Shown: one piece after another, positions 12,296-13,228 of the stretch
Position numbering within the stretch: position 1 is the first letter of the stretch
How the letters are laid out: every line of letters begins with the position of its first letter
Position numbers and translations under genes: made by a program
The notes under the pieces: generated by a model
Databases searched by the model: none
What the model was told of the DNA's origin: nothing
The model's input: the letters and a program-made list of their open reading frames with translations, nothing else
Assembly: GCA_015068545.1 (NCBI GenBank)
Contig: SVKH01000033.1
Span: 1 to 13,228 of the forward strand
Source: Oscillospiraceae bacterium
Lineage (GTDB): Bacteria; Bacillota; Clostridia; UBA1381
Direction of reading: 5' to 3'
Length of the DNA stretch: 13,228 nucleotides

Positions 12296-13164
12296 GTGTT
12301 CAGCATAGCCACAGCAAGTAGTACCAGTATTATTCCCAATACACCTGCAGGCTGGATTTTTTCGCCAAATACCAATACGCCGGAAATTGAGGCAACCACT
12401 GCCTCCAGTGTAGCTATTATAGATGCCTTGCCGGCTTCGGTGTATTTTAGTCCGTATGTGTAGAAAACGTAGGGTAATACCGCACTTACAAAGGCAAACA
12501 GGATAGAAAGCGGCAGACTTTGGGGTGCTGATATTATTGCTTGGGAAAGAGACTTTAGGTCTACTACAAAAACTGTACCGATAAATGCGAACAGGAATGT
12601 GTAAAAAGTAACTGTGGAGGAGTCGTACTTTTTTAGTGCTACTCTTCCGAAAATGCTGTACAATGCGTAGCAAAATCCGGAGGAAAGACCGGTGAAAATA
12701 ATAAGTGGTGTTATTTTTACGTTTTTATCGGTGTTGCAAATAAGGAAACAACCTATAACTGCAAGCAAAAGTCCTATGACTTTGCCTGCGGTTATTTTTT
12801 CCTTAAAGAATATTCGCGCCATAATTATTACGAAAAATGGCGATGTGTATAAAAGAATTGCGGCAAGTGACATGGACGCATTCTTTATAGTGTAAAAATA
12901 GCAAAAGCCAAATAATAAAAAGCTAAGTATCCCAGTGCCGAAAAAATACCACCAGTCGCGGATATCTATCTTTAGCTTGCTCCTGTCGGTTATGAGCAGA
13001 AATATCAGCATGGATATTGCCGTAACCGAGCTGCGGAAGAATATCATGTCGAAGGTGGAAAGCCCCATTTGAGTGAGATTCCTCACAAAAATGCCGGTGA
13101 GTCCCCATAATGTTGCTGCAAGTAACAGTGAGATAGTTGGCAGTGTGTCTTTTTTTATGTTCAT
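12274..13164 (-). CDS. EamA/DMT-family transporter
   Basis: This is an inner-membrane permease of the drug/metabolite transporter superfamily, a ten-helix protein built from two EamA repeats. The first repeat begins at LLLAATLWGLTGIFVRNL, and the second at about residue 150 with LIIFTGLSSGFCYALYSIFGRVALKKY. The helix pairs are evident throughout, and the YGLKYTEAGKASIIATLEAVVASISGVLVFGEKI segment near 240-270 is the classic EamA closing motif. The 296-residue length is standard. GAGG lies eight bases before the ATG. The substrate cannot be told, though relatives export amino acids or other metabolites. It is transcribed toward ctpA, and the two stop codons overlap by 11 bp, so the 3' ends of the two mRNAs are complementary. 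The promoter is not obvious in the 64 bases upstream. Confidence 0.93.
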   Translation of the reverse strand: MNIKKDTLPTISLLLAATLWGLTGIFVRNLTQMGLSTFDMIFFRSSVTAISMLIFLLITDRSKLKIDIRDWWYFFGTGILSFLLFGFCYFYTIKNASMSLAAILLYTSPFFVIIMARIFFKEKITAGKVIGLLLAVIGCFLICNTDKNVKITPLIIFTGLSSGFCYALYSIFGRVALKKYDSSTVTFYTFLFAFIGTVFVVDLKSLSQAIISAPQSLPLSILFAFVSAVLPYVFYTYGLKYTEAGKASIIATLEAVVASISGVLVFGEKIQPAGVLGIILVLLAVAMLNTKKQLNS

Positions 13165-13228
13165 TAAAAAAACCTCTTTTTTATTTTTTTCATTCGTTTT
13201 CGAGTAGCTTTGCGGTGGATATAATTCT

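Noticed and set aside
13196..13225. Possible plus-strand promoter (TATAAT at 13220-13225) at the right edge
   Set aside because: The -35 region is a poor match and any gene it would serve lies outside the window.
1..13228. CRISPR array, transposase, phage genes, tRNA or rRNA
   Set aside because: No regularly spaced direct repeats, no transposase or integrase motifs and no cloverleaf or rRNA sequence were seen.

Overview
The window looks like chromosomal DNA of a low-GC Gram-positive anaerobe, most likely a member of the Clostridia (Oscillospiraceae or Lachnospiraceae type). The grounds are AT-rich spacers, strong AGGAGG-type ribosome binding sites, sigma-A promoters, and the gene set: MutS2, TadA, a YtqA-type radical SAM protein, DUF1015, DUF1540, and MetF beside a stand-alone methionine synthase activation domain. 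No tRNA, rRNA, CRISPR array, insertion sequence or phage gene was seen. Most of it is ordinary housekeeping DNA. The unusual signals lie in the spacers and in small genes.

Left end (1-1385). A SdpI-family membrane protein enters from the left edge and ends at a hairpin. It is followed by the orphan DNA-binding domain of an OmpR/KdpE-type response regulator whose receiver half is gone, closed by a perfect terminator. Then come about 475 bases without a gene. These hold a chain of consecutive hairpins, including a 70-nt rod at 1103-1172.

Leftward block (1386-4179, minus strand). The order of transcription is tadA, a 33-residue membrane peptide that abuts it, a 286-residue membrane-anchored protein with a low-complexity stalk, a 56-residue cysteine-rich DUF1540 protein, then a radical SAM protein (YtqA/TIGR01212). 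The two very small genes are easy to miss. Between the DUF1540 gene and the radical SAM gene lies a compact three-way-junction RNA ending in U6. Its G-U pairs fit only the minus-strand transcript. Just upstream of the DUF1540 gene, a hairpin loop at the end of the preceding gene carries a 7-nt complement of the DUF1540 Shine-Dalgarno sequence.

Rightward block (4312-12284, plus strand). mutS2 has its own promoter, divergent from tadA, and is followed by ybaK (Cys-tRNA(Pro) deacylase) and a DUF1015 gene. Next is an unrecognised two-TM membrane protein, driven by a near-consensus extended -10 promoter and closed by a terminator. metF and a stand-alone MetH activation-domain protein are nearly contiguous and probably coupled. 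The pair suggests one-carbon/methionine metabolism with the B12-dependent methionine synthase core encoded elsewhere. A 250-bp hairpin-rich spacer precedes a ctpA-type S41 protease.

Right end. A minus-strand EamA/DMT transporter converges on ctpA, and their stop codons overlap by 11 bp within a TTCTTAAGAA palindrome.
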